IMG/VR virus record: IMGVR_UViG_3300025073_000817
Coordinates: 50,592 to 114,591 of that record
Direction: 5' to 3' (one strand)
DNA length: 64,000 bases
Origin: a virus
Part shown: positions 1 through 6,655 of the stretch, piece by piece
Layout: every line of letters begins with the position of its first letter
Position numbering within the stretch: position 1 is the first letter of the stretch
Position numbers and translations under genes: made by a program
The notes under the pieces: generated by a model
The model's database searches: none
Seen by the model: the letters and a program-made list of their open reading frames with translations, nothing else
What the model was told of the DNA's origin: nothing

Positions 1-2
1 CT

Positions 3-62
3 TATGAACACGATTTCATATCAATTAATGATTTAGAAAAATATTATGATATAATCAAATGA
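3..62 (+). CDS. C-terminal end of an MNxYT-family small protein (cut by window edge)
   Basis: An open frame enters from the left edge and encodes the last 19 residues (ending DLEKYYDIIK) before TGA. The stop overlaps the next gene's start (ATGA), the arrangement used throughout the array. An acidic, hydrophobic tail at this position is typical of the family. The start lies outside the window. Confidence 0.6.
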   Translation, partial: YEHDFISINDLEKYYDIIK

Positions 63-268
63 ATTATTATACCAAGTTAAAATATGCTAACAAGCATTTT
101 CCTATAGGGTCAACTATTACTCAGACTTTTGATGAAAAACATATGGGAAAGATATCAAAATTCATATTAAAAGATCAATATCTAACGATATTTGTTGAAG
201 GCAATAATCTGGAAGGAAGTATAACGGTAGATATTGAAAGATTAATTGAAGAAGATAAAAATGAATAA
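59..268 (+). CDS. MNxYT-family small protein
   Basis: A 69-residue protein beginning MNYYTKLKYANKHFPIGST. The family signature is MNxYT, a basic helix-like stretch, then (Y/F)P(I/V)G or KPG, followed by about 45 residues of alternating hydrophobic strands and an acidic tail. This pattern is what one expects of a small SH3-like beta-barrel, but that is inference. The start is fixed by overlap with the upstream TGA. Function unknown. Confidence 0.8.
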   Translation: MNYYTKLKYANKHFPIGSTITQTFDEKHMGKISKFILKDQYLTIFVEGNNLEGSITVDIERLIEEDKNE

Positions 269-467
269 TTATACCTTAATGAAATTTTTGAGGAAGAAAT
301 ATCCAATAGATAAAATTATTACAGAAGATGGACGAATATTAAAAGTAATTAAATGGGAAATAAGTAATTACGGGATATGGATAACATTTCTTATTCTAGA
401 TGGTCTTGAAAAAGGAAAATATTTAGTACAGATGTTAGATGAAGAAACAAGGACGGCTTATGAATAA
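261..467 (+). CDS. MNxYT-family small protein
   Basis: A 68-residue member starting MNNYTLMKFLRKKYPIDKI. I chose the ATG at 261 over an upstream in-frame ATG because it aligns with the family N-terminus and overlaps the previous stop by 8 nt (ATGAATAA). The usual G after YPI is D here. Function unknown. Confidence 0.8.
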   Translation: MNNYTLMKFLRKKYPIDKIITEDGRILKVIKWEISNYGIWITFLILDGLEKGKYLVQMLDEETRTAYE

Positions 468-681
468 TTATACAAAACTAAAAGAAGCTAGAAAAGAATT
501 CCCCATAGGTAGTAGATATATTTCTAAAATAACTTCTTCAGCGTCTATAGAAATAATAGGTCATAGTATTGGGCATAGTATTGCTGGAACTAAAATTGCA
601 ATAATACACTTTGAAGATAAATCTGGAGCAAAATATTCTCAACCTATTGAGATATTTAGAAGTTGGTTTACTAATGAATAA
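460..681 (+). CDS. MNxYT-family small protein
   Basis: A 73-residue member starting MNNYTKLKEARKEFPIGSR. The N-terminal 15 residues closely match the gene at 1159 (KEARKEFP), and both carry an IGHSI segment, so the two are recent paralogues about 0.7 kb apart. It overlaps both neighbours by 8 nt. Confidence 0.8.
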   Translation: MNNYTKLKEARKEFPIGSRYISKITSSASIEIIGHSIGHSIAGTKIAIIHFEDKSGAKYSQPIEIFRSWFTNE

Positions 682-886
682 CTATACTCTACTTAAAGAA
701 GTTAGATCAAAGTATCCTGTTGGTTCAAGGTTTAAGAGTCTTAGAACAAATAAGATATGCTACATCACTTTAGTAAGATATAGCACGGTATTTCGTAGAA
801 TTGTCATACAGGCAGAGCCAGAAACTAATTGTAGTGAAATCAATACACCTTATCTATTCTATCCTGAAGAGTTAGAGCCATTATGA
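674..886 (+). CDS. MNxYT-family small protein
   Basis: A 70-residue member starting MNNYTLLKEVRSKYPVGSR and ending FYPEELEPL, one of the clearest copies of the family C-terminal motif (aromatic-P-x-E-hydrophobic-E-hydrophobic). The ATG at 674 is preferred to an upstream in-frame ATG on family alignment and stop/start overlap. Confidence 0.82.
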   Translation: MNNYTLLKEVRSKYPVGSRFKSLRTNKICYITLVRYSTVFRRIVIQAEPETNCSEINTPYLFYPEELEPL

Positions 887-1161
887 ACCTCTACACTAAA
901 TTCAAAAACTTTAGAAAAACCTATCCAATAGGAACGAAACTTGTTCGGTACAATAATATTGGAGATACCCTAACTATTCTTTCTCATATTGCTCCTGATC
1001 ACTCTAATGACTACACCTGCCTTGCACTAGTAAAACTACATGGGATTAGAGTATGCAGCTTCTGAAATGTACCTAGATGTTCTCTATGAGAATCATGCAT
1101 GTAAAATCAATAAAAATGACTCCATATCAATCAAAATTGAAAATAAGTTGGTAGAAAAATG
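883..1161 (+). pseudogene. Frameshifted MNxYT-family gene
   Basis: The ATG at 883 (MNLYTKFKNFRKTYPIGTK) opens a normal family N-terminus, but the frame stops at 1065. From about 1053 the +1 frame is open to a TGA at 1161 that overlaps the next gene's ATG, and it encodes a 36-residue tail (YAASEMYLDVLYENHACK...) where the family C-terminus should be. A single indel near 1050 would restore one protein of about 95 residues. It may be real decay, programmed shifting or a base error. Confidence 0.6.
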
Positions 1162-1374
1162 AATAGCTACACCATTCTTAAAGAAGCTAGAAAAGAATTT
1201 CCCATGGGAAGTGTTAATGGTTATATCAAAGTAATCGGGCATTCAATAAGAGAGGGTTTCGAAAATGAAAATGTAGTGAAAATACATTTTAAAATTTTGA
1301 GTAATCTAAGTGATGGCTCAGAACATAGGTTATCTATAGATCTATTTAGAAAAGCATTCAGTTTAACATGTTGA
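1159..1374 (+). CDS. MNxYT-family small protein
   Basis: A 71-residue member starting MNSYTILKEARKEFPMGSV. Its closest visible relative is the gene at 460 (shared KEARKEFP and IGHSI). Translation would be coupled to the frameshifted gene upstream through ATGA. Confidence 0.8.
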   Translation: MNSYTILKEARKEFPMGSVNGYIKVIGHSIREGFENENVVKIHFKILSNLSDGSEHRLSIDLFRKAFSLTC

Positions 1375-1388
1375 TGCTGAGGTAGAAT

Positions 1389-1724
1389 ATGAATATCTAC
1401 ACTCTAATGAAGAGACTTCGTGAAATACTTCCAATCGGAACAATTCTGCATCCAAGAAGACATATAAAATTCTCTATCAATCATTCTGTGATGATTGTAG
1501 ACTTCTACATAATAACTATCCCATTCGTGACTGCAATCACAAGGAGTCTACCCACGCACGATGACTCTTCAGAGCCATTTAATGCAGACTACCTCATAAA
1601 TCTTCTATGTTACTATTTTGAAACCCCCGATGATCTAGAACCCTTCATAAAATCCTACCACGTGAGTATAGGATATAATGTTTATGATTCTGTTTCAAGT
1701 AGTTATAGTTCTAAAATCAGATAA
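1389..1724 (+). CDS. Long MNxYT-family protein
   Basis: An 111-residue protein starting MNIYTLMKRLREILPIGTI, the longest ordinary member, with a Ser-rich C-terminus (SVSSSYSSKIR). A GAGGT element lies 9 nt before the ATG. It is the last gene before the untranslated block, so it ends this operon. Confidence 0.75.
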   Translation: MNIYTLMKRLREILPIGTILHPRRHIKFSINHSVMIVDFYIITIPFVTAITRSLPTHDDSSEPFNADYLINLLCYYFETPDDLEPFIKSYHVSIGYNVYDSVSSSYSSKIR

Positions 1725-1792
1725 ATTTTTCGAATTTTTTCTACAACATGATCCTTTCTTATCTTCATTTCTAGATTAAAAATGAATTCAAA

Positions 1793-1895
1793 AATTTAAG
1801 AAACAAAAGTATAAGGTTGGTTATAGCGGGTATACCCTGCTTGTAGTTATACAGTTAATGTAAAGCCTATATTATCTCATAAGGTTTCTTAAGTT
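1793..1895 (+). other. Long inverted repeat enclosing a palindrome (structured RNA or regulatory element)
   Basis: AATTTAAGAAAC at 1793-1804 can pair with GTTTCTTAAGTT at 1884-1895 (12 bp with one G-T wobble). The enclosed 79 nt contain the perfect palindrome GGGTATACCC at 1828-1837, flanked by AGC/GCT. No gene covers it. It could be a leader RNA, an operator or part of an origin. Confidence 0.5.
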
Positions 1896-2081
1896 TCAAA
1901 AATTTCGATTAAATCATTTCTTCGATTGAATCATCAAGAGGTTAATACTTCTAAGTTACTAAGAAATCATTTTTCGAACGAATCAACGAGGGGTCAATAG
2001 GTAGTATGGTAGTTCGTAAGTTACTAAGAAATCATTTTTATCGACTAATTCATCGGGTGGTCATAACAAGTAATAGTGCCT
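1887..2081 (+). repeat. Three imperfect tandem repeats of about 65 nt
   Basis: Two units share an identical 23-nt opening, TAAGTTACTAAGAAATCATT plus TTT, at 1952 and 2017. Each continues with a degenerate TCGA..AATCA.CG.G.GGTCA segment. A more diverged unit (TTCGATTGAATCATCAAGAGG) precedes them at about 1905-1951. The rest of 1725-2193 holds no credible gene. Iterons or repeated RNA hairpins are both possible. Confidence 0.55.
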
Positions 2082-2193
2082 TACGCCCAAAATAACATGG
2101 GGTAGGGGGTGATTAGTGAAGTCAAATAACAACATAACAATCTAACTGTGGTGATAACCTAATGTGTGACAATCTAACAATGGAGGTGATAAC

Positions 2194-2370
2194 ATGTGGT
2201 GGGATGTATTACCGTTCGTGTCGTTAGTGATGTTTCTATTTGCTATGGTGTGGGGTTTGCATGACATCATCAGAGGAAGCAGGGTAATAGGAGGAATTGT
2301 GTTGTTCTTTTCAACCTTTGGTGCGGTTGCTCATATGTGGGCAATCATAATGTTCGTACTAGGGAGGTGA
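2194..2370 (+). CDS. Small membrane protein, two predicted TM helices
   Basis: A 58-residue ORF starting MWWDVLPFVSLVMFLFAMVW behind a textbook TGGAGGTGATAAC ribosome site. Two hydrophobic spans (about residues 5-21 and 33-56) are separated by a short DIIRGSR loop. It probably sits in the inner membrane. Small two-TM phage proteins include holins and superinfection-exclusion factors, but nothing here decides between them. Base composition is more GC-rich than the MNxYT genes. Confidence 0.65.
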   Translation: MWWDVLPFVSLVMFLFAMVWGLHDIIRGSRVIGGIVLFFSTFGAVAHMWAIIMFVLGR

Positions 2371-2394
2371 TAAAAATGATTAACAACTCAACAA

Positions 2395-2453
2395 TGTAGA
2401 TGCCTTAGTGTTAACTTATCAACATAACAATTTAACAAAAGAAAGGAATAATT
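2395..2453 (+). repeat. Repeated leader sequence, copy A
   Basis: The block TGTAGATGC...TTAACT...CATAACAA.TTTAACAAA..GAAAGGA directly precedes a start codon. Related blocks precede the genes at 3307 and 3554, so this untranslated leader has been duplicated with small genes. Confidence 0.5.
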
Positions 2454-2609
2454 ATGAGACCAATGTTTGAGTGTGATAGGGGATTCAATATATACCAAAC
2501 GCTTGAGGGCTACTTTGTAGTGGCTCTCTATTTGGGTCACATTCAGGTCAGAGGCCCTTGGGATAGGGTTACTCCGGCTATACTGGAGGGGTTGCGCCTG
2601 ACCGCATAG
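2454..2609 (+). CDS. Small hypothetical protein
   Basis: A 51-residue ORF (MRPMFECDRGFNIYQTLEGY...) with an AAAGGA site 7 nt upstream. It is rich in aromatic and hydrophobic residues without a clear TM helix. It shares its leader and general look with the 57-residue protein at 3307, which may be a distant paralogue. Not recognised. Confidence 0.55.
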   Translation: MRPMFECDRGFNIYQTLEGYFVVALYLGHIQVRGPWDRVTPAILEGLRLTA

Positions 2610-2626
2610 GGAGGGAGGTGACATGT

Positions 2627-2788
2627 ATGGGACGACCGGTGATTGGAAGTATAATGCACCGTGTCAATCCACTTCACATCTATTGTAGAATTATTGACCT
2701 TGGTTTCAGTAAACTCACAGCCAAACGTCTAGCCTCAATTCTAACCTACTTGTCTAATCTTTTAATCTATGGGAGAAAATTAACATGA
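2627..2788 (+). CDS. Small basic hypothetical protein
   Basis: A 53-residue ORF starting MGRPVIGSIMHRVNPLHIYC. An upstream ATG at 2623 opens only 21 codons in another frame, so the ATG at 2627, behind GGGAGGTGACATGT, is preferred. Ends in an ATGA overlap with the next gene. Not recognised. Confidence 0.55.
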   Translation: MGRPVIGSIMHRVNPLHIYCRIIDLGFSKLTAKRLASILTYLSNLLIYGRKLT

Positions 2789-3042
2789 TAGGAAACGAAG
2801 GTTTGAGAAGTGTCTATTTCGGATTCACCGGCAGAATGAAAGCCGGTGATGTTAACAACAAGGGTGCTGTGTCCAGGTCCGTTGGACAGAAGAAACCCAA
2901 TATCAACAATATTGACAAAGGGCTCACTGAGAGCCTGGAGTTGGTGTTGGAGTTGGAGCGCAAGGAAAGGTCGCTCAAGTGCGACATCACACGCATTGGT
3001 GATGTGATCAGGAGAAGGCGCAGGAAGGAGGTGACAGAGTAA
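2785..3042 (+). CDS. Small hypothetical protein with charged C-terminal helix
   Basis: An 85-residue protein starting MIGNEGLRSVYFGFTGRMKA. The last 40 residues look helical and strongly charged (LELVLELERKERSLKC, then RRRRRKE), suggesting nucleic-acid or protein binding. Coupled to its neighbours by ATGA and TAATG overlaps. Confidence 0.65.
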   Translation: MIGNEGLRSVYFGFTGRMKAGDVNNKGAVSRSVGQKKPNINNIDKGLTESLELVLELERKERSLKCDITRIGDVIRRRRRKEVTE

Positions 3043-3233
3043 TGACTAAGAAAGAAACATTGGCTATTTTTGAGAAAGCAAGTCAGCTTGTTGATGAACG
3101 GCTTGCTAAAGTTGCTAAGTCAATTAACAGTCATACACTTTATGGTATTCGGGTCACCTGTGAACATGCTATTGGAACTAGAGCAACTAATGTTCAAGTA
3201 ATCAAAATTGCTAAGATTCTTGGAATCATTTAA
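3042..3233 (+). CDS. Small hypothetical protein
   Basis: A 63-residue protein (MTKKETLAIFEKASQLVDER...) with two predicted helices. The second half (TRATNVQVIKIAKILGII) resembles the recognition end of a helix-turn-helix, but this is too weak to assign. A GGAGGTGAC site lies within the upstream gene. Confidence 0.6.
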   Translation: MTKKETLAIFEKASQLVDERLAKVAKSINSHTLYGIRVTCEHAIGTRATNVQVIKIAKILGII

Positions 3234-3249
3234 TTAACTATTACTAACT

Positions 3250-3306
3250 TGTAGATGCACTATTAACTAGATAATCATAACCTTTAACAAAGAATAGGAG
3301 AATATT
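3250..3306 (+). repeat. Repeated leader sequence, copy B
   Basis: TGTAGATGCACTATTAACTA and following bases match the leaders at 2395 and 3497. It ends with GAATAGGAG, a usable ribosome site for the next gene. Confidence 0.5.
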
Positions 3307-3480
3307 ATGAAAAAGAGATTATTTTGGGTATGGCGTGATACGTTAGGCTGGTTTGGATGCTCAGGTGAAGGGCCACAGAGGACGGCCTTTGGAGTGCCAG
3401 TGGTTGTGAGGATTGAAGGGGAAGTTGTGCATTTCGGGTTCCGTTCTTATGAGGACTGGCAAAGAGCCGAAGGGAGGTGA
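3307..3480 (+). CDS. Small hypothetical protein
   Basis: A 57-residue ORF (MKKRLFWVWRDTLGWFGCSG...) with an AGGAG site 7 nt upstream. It is Trp-rich and ends SYEDWQRAEGR, over an internal GGGAGGTGA ribosome site for what follows. Not recognised. Confidence 0.55.
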   Translation: MKKRLFWVWRDTLGWFGCSGEGPQRTAFGVPVVVRIEGEVVHFGFRSYEDWQRAEGR

Positions 3481-3496
3481 CAAACATGATAAACAA

Positions 3497-3553
3497 TATA
3501 GATGCTCAATTAACCAGATCATCATAACCCTTTTGAAAGATAGGAGATATGAT
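3497..3553 (+). repeat. Repeated leader sequence, copy C
   Basis: TATAGATGC...TTAACCAGATCATCATAACC parallels copies A and B. It also lies inside a 13-codon ORF (3486-3527, MINNIDAQLTRSS) that has a strong GGGAGGTGAC site and could be a leader peptide. Confidence 0.45.
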
Positions 3554-3697
3554 ATGAAGAGTATGGCAGTGTTCTTTTGTGTTTGCGGGTGTGTTTTCAT
3601 TCTTTGCAGGATTATTTACAGAATGATTAAGATTTTCCCTGTGGCTGTGTACTTCACTGTCAAGGCTTTTTTGAAAGATGCCAACCTTGATTATTAG
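3554..3697 (+). CDS. Small secreted or membrane peptide
   Basis: A 47-residue ORF, MKSMAVFFCVCGCVFILCRI..., with a hydrophobic, Cys-rich N-terminal span (about residues 4-20) and a basic second half. I chose ATG 3554 because of TAGGAGATATGAT; a longer upstream in-frame opening overlaps the preceding gene. Probably a single-pass membrane peptide. Confidence 0.6.
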   Translation: MKSMAVFFCVCGCVFILCRIIYRMIKIFPVAVYFTVKAFLKDANLDY

Positions 3698-3706
3698 GAG
3701 GGTGAA

Positions 3707-3922
3707 ATGAACTTGTATACATTAAGCCGATTAAAAAGAGGAGATTTTGTTCAATTAACAGATTTAATTGAACAAAAAGAATCACCTGACTATCAAGCGC
3801 CAGAAGTGGCAAAGGTTCTTTCAAATGATTTTGTAAAAAAGTTCATTTCATTTGAAACTAAGAGCCTGGTGGTGAGGTATAAATATAATTCACTTAGAAA
3901 AGAATTTATTATCAAAAGGTGA
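3707..3922 (+). CDS. MNxYT-family small protein
   Basis: A 71-residue member starting MNLYTLSRLKRGDFVQLTDL. This is the LKxGD subtype, in which the YPIGT turn is replaced by LKRGD. It has its own GGAGGG site and lies in an otherwise more GC-rich neighbourhood. Confidence 0.78.
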   Translation: MNLYTLSRLKRGDFVQLTDLIEQKESPDYQAPEVAKVLSNDFVKKFISFETKSLVVRYKYNSLRKEFIIKR

Positions 3923-3930
3923 GGTGACAA

Positions 3931-4146
3931 ATGAAGGTTGTGAAAGTTATTGATTCAACAGAACTGAGAGGGGATTCTGGGCGTGTCTACTTTGCTCAGA
4001 TCACGGTAGGATTTGCCGTATTCTACTCAGACATTGATCCTACAAAGTTGGAAAACCTCTGCAATCATAGATGGTCATTGTTCAGGACTTATGACAAAGG
4101 AATCGCTTCCAATATCTTTGATGCTTGGAAGTCAAACAAGATCTAG
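3931..4146 (+). CDS. Small hypothetical protein
   Basis: A 71-residue protein starting MKVVKVIDSTELRGDSGRVY, with alternating strands and then a helical end (NIFDAWKSNKI). A GAGGTGACAA site precedes it. It is not an MNxYT member by its N-terminus. Not recognised. Confidence 0.6.
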   Translation: MKVVKVIDSTELRGDSGRVYFAQITVGFAVFYSDIDPTKLENLCNHRWSLFRTYDKGIASNIFDAWKSNKI

Positions 4147-4162
4147 TTGAAGGAGGTGATAT

Positions 4163-4297
4163 ATGTGGAATAATCAGCAAGTAACTATTCGAGGTCCACC
4201 CATGCGGAACGGAGTATTCTATTATCCTGTAACTCAATTAATTGATAACCAAACAATCTTAATGTGGATGGTTAATTCTGGTATAAATCTTTCATAA
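4163..4297 (+). CDS. Very small hypothetical protein
   Basis: A 44-residue ORF (MWNNQQVTIRGPPMRNGVFY...) behind AAGGAGGTGATAT. The IRGPP motif recurs in the 12-codon minigene at 5394, suggesting a shared origin. Not recognised. Confidence 0.5.
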   Translation: MWNNQQVTIRGPPMRNGVFYYPVTQLIDNQTILMWMVNSGINLS

Positions 4298-4309
4298 AGG
4301 AGAAATACA

Positions 4310-4597
4310 ATGGGAAATTTGACGTTTGGTCGTTCGGATGGTAGTGACCTTCGCGTTGGTCAGATTCGCATGGCACATCTTAGCCACAGAGTGGATGAGG
4401 AAGCCCTTCGTACTGGAAGGGGTGCTGTTAAGGTAGAGGTGATGAGAATCGTCGGAACTATGGTGACGGTGAAGATCGTCAAGACCGGAACCATCATTCG
4501 GATCGACAAGAGAGGATTCAGGCCGATGGCTGAAAAGAAAGCCATGGAATTGAAGGTAAACGAACTGGTTAGCAAATTCAATGGCGCAAGAGCTTGA
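4310..4597 (+). CDS. Small basic hypothetical protein
   Basis: A 95-residue protein starting MGNLTFGRSDGSDLRVGQIR. A hydrophobic strand-rich centre (VMRIVGTMVTVKIVKTGTII) is followed by a helical tail. Basic charge and a KOW-like alternation suggest nucleic-acid binding, unproven. A GGAGAAATACA site precedes it, and its stop overlaps the next gene's TTG. Confidence 0.6.
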   Translation: MGNLTFGRSDGSDLRVGQIRMAHLSHRVDEEALRTGRGAVKVEVMRIVGTMVTVKIVKTGTIIRIDKRGFRPMAEKKAMELKVNELVSKFNGARA

Positions 4598-4776
4598 ACA
4601 TTAAGTTCTTCGAGTATGACAATGTAACCAAGTTAACTAAAATCATAAAATACCCGAATGTGATTTATAAGAATGGGAAACGCTGGACACTTGCAATTCA
4701 CAGCACAATCTTAGATAGGAAGAGTTCATTTCATATGGTAATTGGTAAACTAAGATATATGACTTCTAGGAGGTGA
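4594..4776 (+). CDS. Small hypothetical protein, TTG start
   Basis: A 60-residue ORF starting with TTG (TTGA overlap with the upstream stop), reading MNIKFFEYDNVTKLTKIIKY. Its end overlaps an AGGAGGTGACAG site for the next gene. The unusual start makes it less certain, but it is the only long open frame here. Confidence 0.45.
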   Translation: MNIKFFEYDNVTKLTKIIKYPNVIYKNGKRWTLAIHSTILDRKSSFHMVIGKLRYMTSRR

Positions 4777-4779
4777 CAG

Positions 4780-5022
4780 ATGAACCTCTATTCACTACAA
4801 AAACTTAAGAAAGCAAACATCGTAAAGGTAACTGATGAACTTAATGATTTCAATGGAGATCCATATACTCACTCAATTGTGTATGTAGTTGTAAATAATG
4901 ATCCTAAAAATAAAAATATAACATTAGCTACTAATATTTACGATAAAGAGACAAGAACAACATTTGATTATAAAATATTCACTAACTATCCTAAAACCAC
5001 ACTTACTAAACTTACTAACTAG
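4780..5022 (+). CDS. MNxYT-family small protein
   Basis: An 80-residue member starting MNLYSLQKLKKANIVKVTDE, with S for T in the tag and no GD turn, so it is divergent. Strong AGGAGGTGACAG ribosome site. Confidence 0.72.
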   Translation: MNLYSLQKLKKANIVKVTDELNDFNGDPYTHSIVYVVVNNDPKNKNITLATNIYDKETRTTFDYKIFTNYPKTTLTKLTN

Positions 5023-5032
5023 GAGGTGACAA

Positions 5033-5380
5033 ATGAATAAATATACAAGCAAGGAGTTAATGAAAGAATTAAAAGGTAAACTTAGATTTGGAACAATTGT
5101 GAGGCTGACCCAAACGTATGGGCGATTATCCAAAGATGATTTATTAGATGTTAAAAAAGTATATGAATCTAGATCACACAGGGGTGTTGATTCTAAGTTA
5201 CTTCAAATAGATCCAATTGATGGTGGTTTTTACGATGAGGAAGTTAATATTAATGATGTAGAGATTGTAATGGATGCACCTAAAATCAAATGTCCAAACT
5301 GCAATCATGTATTTCACTTTGATATTTATAAATATGAAAAACTATTAGAAAAATTTATGAAAAAACTTAGAGGCTGGTAA
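5033..5380 (+). CDS. MNxYT-tagged protein with C-terminal zinc knuckle
   Basis: A 115-residue protein: the tag MNKYTSKELMKEL, a strand-rich middle, then CPNCNHVFHF at about residues 87-96 (CxxC followed by His) and a charged tail. The CxxC-x-H group suggests metal binding. It is longer than the rest of the family, as if the tag had been joined to another small domain. AGGAGGTGACAA site. Confidence 0.7.
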   Translation: MNKYTSKELMKELKGKLRFGTIVRLTQTYGRLSKDDLLDVKKVYESRSHRGVDSKLLQIDPIDGGFYDEEVNINDVEIVMDAPKIKCPNCNHVFHFDIYKYEKLLEKFMKKLRGW

Positions 5381-5393
5381 GGAGATGACAACC

Positions 5394-5432
5394 ATGCAAT
5401 GCATTAGAGGCCCGCCTTTTAGTGCCAGATAA
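5394..5432 (+). CDS. 12-residue minigene
   Basis: ATG at 5394 behind AAGGAGATGACAACC encodes MQCIRGPPFSAR and stops just before the promoter at 5447. The IRGPP motif also occurs in the protein at 4163. It may be a translated peptide or a remnant. Confidence 0.3.
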   Translation: MQCIRGPPFSAR

Positions 5433-5446
5433 CTGTATTTTTAACC

Positions 5447-5476
5447 TTGCAATTAACATTTAGCCTATGGTATAGT
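5447..5476 (+). promoter_or_regulatory. Sigma70-type promoter for the VWA/MoxR operon
   Basis: TTGCAA (5447-5452), an 18-bp spacer ending TATGG, then TATAGT (5471-5476). It lies 25 nt before the gene at 5501. The layout matches the other promoters of this window. Confidence 0.65.
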
Positions 5477-5500
5477 AAACCATTAACTTAGGAGGGTATT

Positions 5501-6637
5501 ATGGACAAGAAAACAAAGGCAATGATTGCTCTGAGGGCATCTATTGCTGATCAATGGGAGCCATTCTACACATGCGCTTTAGGTTCGGCGTGTGATGTAG
5601 ATTGGGCAAGGCTTTCAGGAGCCTATGCTTGTGTCTATCATAAAGGAAATGGTAGATTTCAAATCTTTGTCAATGAGGACATGGTAGATGAACCACTAGA
5701 TGTCCTCCAGTATGAAGTCAAACATGAACTATGGCATGTACTGTTGGGGCATCTAACTAACAGATTCCATTCTGTTCTGTTTGCTGATAGTGAAAGGGCA
5801 AATGTTGCACAAGACATAGCCCTGAATTGTTGTATTCAAATTCCAGATAAAATAGCAAAGGAAAGACAAACAGCAGAAGTATGGAAAGTAGATCCAGATA
5901 AAACAACAGAGTTCTACTATCATGCACTAGAAGGAAATACAAAACTTCCTAATCTTAAAGAAATAACATTAGAAGAACTAATGCAAATGATTAAAAATGG
6001 CGAAAAAGTAAACTTTAAATTCATTGATACCATCAAAGGCAAACCTCTTGAAGAACACGAAATGCAAGAGGTGATGAATAGGATCGGCCAGTTGGCAGGA
6101 GCAATGCCTGGTGATTTATTGAGGGCATTGAATCGTGAACGTGGTATCAACTTCCAAATGATGGAAAAGATGATGCGTAACATGGTTGATCCTGATGGCA
6201 ACAAAGGGATCAAGAAAACATGGGCGTATGCTAATCGTAGAAATCCAACATTTAGAGGCAAAGTAAGGAGAATGATGGCCAGGATCTTCCTTATCCTGGA
6301 TTCATCAGGATCAATTACACAGCAACAACTCAACGTATTTGCTGGAACTTTGCACAGTCTGTCTGAATACTGCAAAATATTTGTGGCAGTAACGGATGCT
6401 CAGGTGCATGAAAAATTCTGGTTCAAAGGTCACTTGTCTAAGGTGACGGGAGGAGGTGGCACGGTATTTCACGACGCATTCAAATTAGCAGAGGAAATGA
6501 GGTTTACTAACATTGCAATTCTAACAGACGGGTATTGCGACTACCCGGACAAGACCACGGCAAAGCAGGTCTTGTGGGGCATTATTGAGAACAAAGAATT
6601 CAAGCCGAAGTTCGGCAATGTCATTCACCTTAAATAA
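5501..6637 (+). CDS. Metallopeptidase-like protein with VWA domain (DUF2201-like)
   Basis: A 378-residue protein. Residues 75-84 read HELWHVLLGH, an HExxH zinc site with a third His. A charged helical middle follows. The C-terminal third is VWA-like with an intact MIDAS metal site: DSSGS near 266-270, a Thr in the TGGGGT turn, and LTDGYCD. This order matches the bacterial VWA-like/metallopeptidase family that is normally paired with a MoxR-type ATPase, and such an ATPase follows 18 nt later. Inferred role: substrate partner of an AAA+ chaperone or a peptidase it controls. The start is supported by TAGGAGGGTATT. GC content is higher than in the MNxYT genes. The substrate is unknown. Confidence 0.8.
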   Translation: MDKKTKAMIALRASIADQWEPFYTCALGSACDVDWARLSGAYACVYHKGNGRFQIFVNEDMVDEPLDVLQYEVKHELWHVLLGHLTNRFHSVLFADSERANVAQDIALNCCIQIPDKIAKERQTAEVWKVDPDKTTEFYYHALEGNTKLPNLKEITLEELMQMIKNGEKVNFKFIDTIKGKPLEEHEMQEVMNRIGQLAGAMPGDLLRALNRERGINFQMMEKMMRNMVDPDGNKGIKKTWAYANRRNPTFRGKVRRMMARIFLILDSSGSITQQQLNVFAGTLHSLSEYCKIFVAVTDAQVHEKFWFKGHLSKVTGGGGTVFHDAFKLAEEMRFTNIAILTDGYCDYPDKTTAKQVLWGIIENKEFKPKFGNVIHLK

Positions 6638-6655
6638 GAAAGGGAGGAAATGATT

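Noticed and set aside
3413-3553. N-terminal extension of the peptide gene at 3554
   Set aside because: It overlaps the gene at 3307 and the repeated leader; ATG 3554 has its own ribosome site.
5920-6375. 151-codon minus-strand ORF opposite the VWA gene
   Set aside because: It is a shadow of a well-supported plus-strand gene with intact motifs. No gene in the window is otherwise on the minus strand.
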